Below, piece after piece: positions 15,867-18,434 of a stretch of 18,434 nt of DNA (its first letter is position 1; every line of letters starts with the position of its first letter). Source of the DNA: Desulfuromusa sp. (GTDB taxonomy: Bacteria > Desulfobacterota > Desulfuromonadia > Desulfuromonadales > Geopsychrobacteraceae); assembly GCA_029934095.1 (NCBI GenBank), contig JAOZMV010000006.1, positions 1 to 18,434 of the forward strand. Direction: 5' to 3'. The translations under genes and the position numbers were made by a program. Below the pieces are notes generated by a model. The model saw only the letters and a program-made list of their open reading frames with translations. It searched no databases and was not told the DNA's origin.

Positions 15867-16550
15867 TCAGGTCTCCTTGTAACTCTCCGCTAGAAAAAAT
15901 AAGCGATCAGCATCGAGAATTTCAATTATCTTCCCTTTAACGTGAATCACCTCATCGTCAGATAATTTGCGCAAGGTTCGAGACAAGGTTTCACTGGTTG
16001 TCCCCAGATTGGATGCCAACTGGGTCTTAGAAACTGGCAGTGAAACTGATCTCGTTCCGGGATGACCGAGACTCAGTAAATAACGTGCTAACCGGGCCGG
16101 CACATCACGAAAAGTCAGATCTTCAATCTGCACCGTGAACTGACGTAGAAAACGGGACAATCCGGCAATCATGTTAATTGCCAATCGCGAATGTTGATGT
16201 AAAAGGTCCAGAAATTCTCGCTTAGGAAAAAATAACAGGGTTGAAGGTTGAAGGGTTTCAGCAAAGGCGGGATAACGACCGTCATCAAAAATTGCGGCCT
16301 CAGCAAAACTGTTACCCGTTTGCACCACCTGTAAAATGCGCTCCCGCCCATCAGGAGAGAGTTTATAGACCTTCACCTTACCCGCAGCGACAATGTAAAA
16401 ACCTTCCGCAACAGCCCCCTCCTCAAATAGGATTTCCCCTTTTTCAAACTTACGAATGCGAAGAATTGAGAGCAACAAGTGCAGGTCTTCCGGGGTCACA
16501 CCAGAGAACAAAGGGCACTGCTTAATAATTTTTGAAGTATCAATATCCAC
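15867..16550 (-). CDS. DNR-like Crp/Fnr-family transcription regulator, GTG start
   Basis: This 227-residue regulator has an N-terminal beta-roll sensor (about 15-120), a long dimer helix (about 125-150) and a C-terminal helix-turn-helix (about 170-205, SKTQLASNLGTTSETLSRTLRKL). The Fnr iron-sulfur cysteine cluster is absent; only one Cys (C12) is seen. The cAMP-site Arg-Ser pair of CRP is also missing: the segment reads SFAEAAIFDDGRYPAFAETL, close to the FAEA and YPA pattern of DNR/Dnr proteins, which sense nitric oxide through heme. So a nitrosative or redox signal is my inference, not proof. AAAGGGTG precedes the GTG at 16550. It is divergent from the FnIII protein gene, with 86 nt between them. 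Confidence 0.9.
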   Translation of the reverse strand: MDIDTSKIIKQCPLFSGVTPEDLHLLLSILRIRKFEKGEILFEEGAVAEGFYIVAAGKVKVYKLSPDGRERILQVVQTGNSFAEAAIFDDGRYPAFAETLQPSTLLFFPKREFLDLLHQHSRLAINMIAGLSRFLRQFTVQIEDLTFRDVPARLARYLLSLGHPGTRSVSLPVSKTQLASNLGTTSETLSRTLRKLSDDEVIHVKGKIIEILDADRLFFLAESYKET

Positions 16551-16636
16551 TTGTCACCCTTTCTAATATTAAAATACTTCTATCTTTCATCTCTTTTGGT
16601 TAAAATGGCGTGCACTTAAATGAAAAGGAGATAGTA

Positions 16637-17497
16637 ATGAAGTCATTTCAACTACTTATAATCAGCTTTTTAATTCTTGTCAATTCAATAAGTATCGCAT
16701 TCTGTCAGGATATCACCCTCTCCTGGGATCCCAGCCCAACCCCGGAAGTCGCAGGCTACAAAATATATTACAAACAAGATAATGCCAACTATCCTTTCGA
16801 TGGCACCGGAGCTGCTGAAGGAATTTCTCCTGTTGATGTCGGCGATACACTATCGGCCACCCTGACGGAGTTGGGTGATGAGGTTGTCTACTTTTTCACG
16901 GTCACCGCTTATAGTACCGACAGTGAGAGTTCCTACTCAAACATTGTCAGCAACAGTTGGTTACCAGCATTGGTCATTCCAACCATTGGTGCAACCAATG
17001 AACCGGTTCCTGTCACCTTCCGTTGGGAAACGGCTCCATCCGACTACGATGTCACCTATACCCTCTTTTATGGTACCGACCAGACAGAAGTGAGGAATGT
17101 CGAGATTATTGTAGTACCTCCTCCAATATCGGGAAACAATACCATTCTACCTGGTGTTATTGTCATCCTGGTGGCTCTTTTACTCCTTACACTAAGGTAT
17201 CGTCCAGCAACAAAACTCTCACAGCAAGCTGTCGCTCTTCTCTATGTTATTTTACTCGGGGGGATGTTAACTGCCTGTGGTGGTGGAGGTGGTGGAGGTG
17301 ATTCCGCGAGTGATCGTTCCACTACAAGCACCGAATCAACGGTGTTTTCAGTCAACAAAGGCAGTAGTGATTATCATCAGGCCTATGATCTGGAACCATC
17401 AACAACCTATTACTGGAAAGTTGTTGCAACGGATACACAGAATCCGAATCTGACCTATGAAAGTGAAGTAAGACGGTTCACAACTGAAGATTTTTAA
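16637..17497 (+). CDS. Secreted fibronectin-III protein with an internal membrane hairpin and lipobox
   Basis: The product has 286 residues. AAAAGGAG precedes the ATG at 16637. In order: signal peptide (1 to about 24, ending AFCQ); FnIII domain 1 (about 25-107, DITLSWDPSPTPEVAGYKIYY to YFFTVTAYSTDSESSYSN); the start of FnIII domain 2 (about 117-158, GATNEPVPVTFRWE, VTYTLFYGTD); a hydrophobic helix (170-186) followed by RYRP; a second hydrophobic helix (198-213) ending in a lipobox LTAC (C214) and seven glycines (215-221); a Ser/Thr-rich linker; then the end of an FnIII domain (about 246-283, LEPSTTYYWKVVATD, EVRRFTT). The halves on each side read as one FnIII domain split by about 75 residues. 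C214 with Gly after it would suit lipidation and outer-membrane sorting. The function is unknown; it probably sits on the envelope or cell surface. Confidence 0.8.
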   Translation: MKSFQLLIISFLILVNSISIAFCQDITLSWDPSPTPEVAGYKIYYKQDNANYPFDGTGAAEGISPVDVGDTLSATLTELGDEVVYFFTVTAYSTDSESSYSNIVSNSWLPALVIPTIGATNEPVPVTFRWETAPSDYDVTYTLFYGTDQTEVRNVEIIVVPPPISGNNTILPGVIVILVALLLLTLRYRPATKLSQQAVALLYVILLGGMLTACGGGGGGGDSASDRSTTSTESTVFSVNKGSSDYHQAYDLEPSTTYYWKVVATDTQNPNLTYESEVRRFTTEDF

Positions 17498-17543
17498 TAA
17501 ATGAGCCCCTTACTGTCACCGCACTGAGGAAAAGAGAGACAGA

Positions 17544-18434
17544 TTACCCGGATATTTCAGCAATATCGGCCAATAACATAGCCGTTTTGTCCTCCATCAA
17601 CATTGTATCCCCGCGTGATTCAACATTCAGTCGGATCACCGGCTCAGTGTTGGATTCACGCAAGTTCAATCGCCACTCCCCCATATCCAGGCTCAAACCG
17701 TCGGTGAAATCAATTCCACAGCAGTTGGGTTCGTAGCGCTGGCGAACAGTTTCTATAACCAGGGCAGAGTCTCCAACTGTCCGGTTAATTTCACCACTGG
17801 CAGGAAATTTTTCCATCCGTTCTTTGACCAGCTGCAATAGGCTCAATCCACGTTGACTCATCAACTCAACAATCATCAGCCACGGAATCATTCCGCTATC
17901 ACAGTAGGCAAAATCACGGAAATAGTGGTGTGCACTCATCTCCCCGCCATAGAGAGCATTTTCAGCGCGCATCCGTTCTTTGATAAAAGCATGTCCGGTC
18001 TTGCTCTGGATCGGCACACCTCCGGACTGGTTAACAAGATCAATGGTATTCCAGATCAGCCGGGGATCATGAATAATTTTTTGCCCGGGGTTCTTTGCTA
18101 ACAACATCTGGCTCAGCAAACCGACAATATAGTAGCCCTCGATAAACTGCCCTTGATCATCAAAGAAAAAACAGCGATCAAAGTCCCCATCCCAGGCAAT
18201 TCCGACATCGGCCCCGTGCTTCAGTACGGCATCGCGGGTCAGGGTGCGATTTTCTGGTAAAAGTGGATTAGGAATGCCGTTAGGAAAGCTCCCGTCGGGT
18301 TGATGACAAATCTTCACAATCTCCAGTGGTAAATGTTCTTCGAGAAGATCAATAATCGGTCCCGCGCAGCCATTACCTGCATTCATGACGACTTTCAATG
18401 GTCTTATTTCAGAGCGGTCGATGTAAGAGAGGAG
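17544..18434 (-). CDS. Phosphomannomutase/phosphoglucomutase (partial, 5' end outside window)
   Basis: The minus-strand frame is open to the window edge, giving 296 residues of the C-terminal two-thirds of an alpha-D-phosphohexomutase that interconverts hexose 6- and 1-phosphates for nucleotide-sugar and polysaccharide synthesis. Visible motifs are [15 protein letters not shown] (start of domain 2), the metal loop DGDFDR, the sugar-specificity loop GEMSAHHYF and the C-terminal phosphate site [11 protein letters not shown]. The N-terminal phosphoserine loop lies outside the window. A TTG at 18398 is in frame, but the in-frame codons before it ([12 protein letters not shown]) continue the family sequence, so it is not the start. 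It ends convergent with the FnIII protein gene. Whether mannose or glucose is preferred cannot be told here. Confidence 0.92.
   Translation of the reverse strand, partial: LLSYIDRSEIRPLKVVMNAGNGCAGPIIDLLEEHLPLEIVKICHQPDGSFPNGIPNPLLPENRTLTRDAVLKHGADVGIAWDGDFDRCFFFDDQGQFIEGYYIVGLLSQMLLAKNPGQKIIHDPRLIWNTIDLVNQSGGVPIQSKTGHAFIKERMRAENALYGGEMSAHHYFRDFAYCDSGMIPWLMIVELMSQRGLSLLQLVKERMEKFPASGEINRTVGDSALVIETVRQRYEPNCCGIDFTDGLSLDMGEWRLNLRESNTEPVIRLNVESRGDTMLMEDKTAMLLADIAEISG

Noticed and set aside
16598..16620. Possible sigma-54 promoter (TGGCGTGCACTTAAA) before the FnIII gene.
   Set aside because: The TGGC element is present but the -12 GC pair at the required spacing is not.
17544..18398. The TTG at 18398 as the true start of the hexose-phosphate mutase gene.
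   Set aside because: The frame continues upstream to the window edge with residues typical of the family, and the phosphoserine domain would be missing.

Overview
The window reads as chromosomal DNA of a Gram-negative, probably anaerobic bacterium. My best guess is a moderate-GC member of the Desulfuromonadales (Geobacter, Pelobacter or Desulfuromonas relatives). This is inference from four things: the gap-pgk-tpiA cluster, a two-chain FGAM synthase with a PurS-like N-terminus on PurL, a Wzi-type outer-membrane protein, and secreted fibronectin-III proteins. Coding density is high and the genes are mostly core metabolism. I see no IS element, prophage, CRISPR array or integrase.

Layout. 1-2591 (minus strand): the 5' part of a Wzi-like capsule/outer-membrane barrel gene, cut by the window edge; tRNA-Gly(GCC) with its own promoter and terminator; pgsA (phosphatidylglycerolphosphate synthase); and a DUF4124/SLT lytic transglycosylase overlapping pgsA by one base. 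2643-4846 (plus strand): nadB (L-aspartate oxidase), a stand-alone AroQ chorismate mutase starting at TTG, and a 69-residue protein that looks like only the ferredoxin-like regulatory domain of a DAHP synthase. A GC-rich hairpin separates these from the convergent operon. 4891-11635 (minus strand): one long nucleotide operon read as YycJ-like metallo-beta-lactamase hydrolase, purL, purQ, purF, pyrE, with a REP-like palindrome between purQ and purF and a small hairpin between purF and pyrE. 11762-14910 (plus strand): the glycolytic operon gap-pgk-tpiA, with its own promoter and a 14-bp hairpin at its end. 14925-16550 (minus strand): two regulators, an OmpR-type response regulator without a neighbouring kinase and a DNR-like Crp/Fnr regulator starting at GTG. 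16637-17497 (plus strand): a secreted fibronectin-III protein. 17544-18434 (minus strand): a phosphomannomutase/phosphoglucomutase cut by the window edge.

How they fit. PgsA, the transglycosylase, the Wzi-like protein and the hexose-phosphate mutase serve envelope and polysaccharide building. PurL, PurQ, PurF and PyrE share PRPP or glutamine chemistry. NadB and the chorismate mutase draw on aspartate and chorismate.

The two most unusual items are the fibronectin-III protein and the small DAHP-synthase-like domain. In the first, the second FnIII domain appears to be split by an inserted two-helix membrane hairpin that carries an internal lipoprotein signal (LTAC followed by seven glycines), so type II cleavage would give two membrane-anchored halves of one domain. 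The second is encoded as an independent gene behind a chorismate mutase. Neither is proven. Both are readable directly from the sequence and can be tested.
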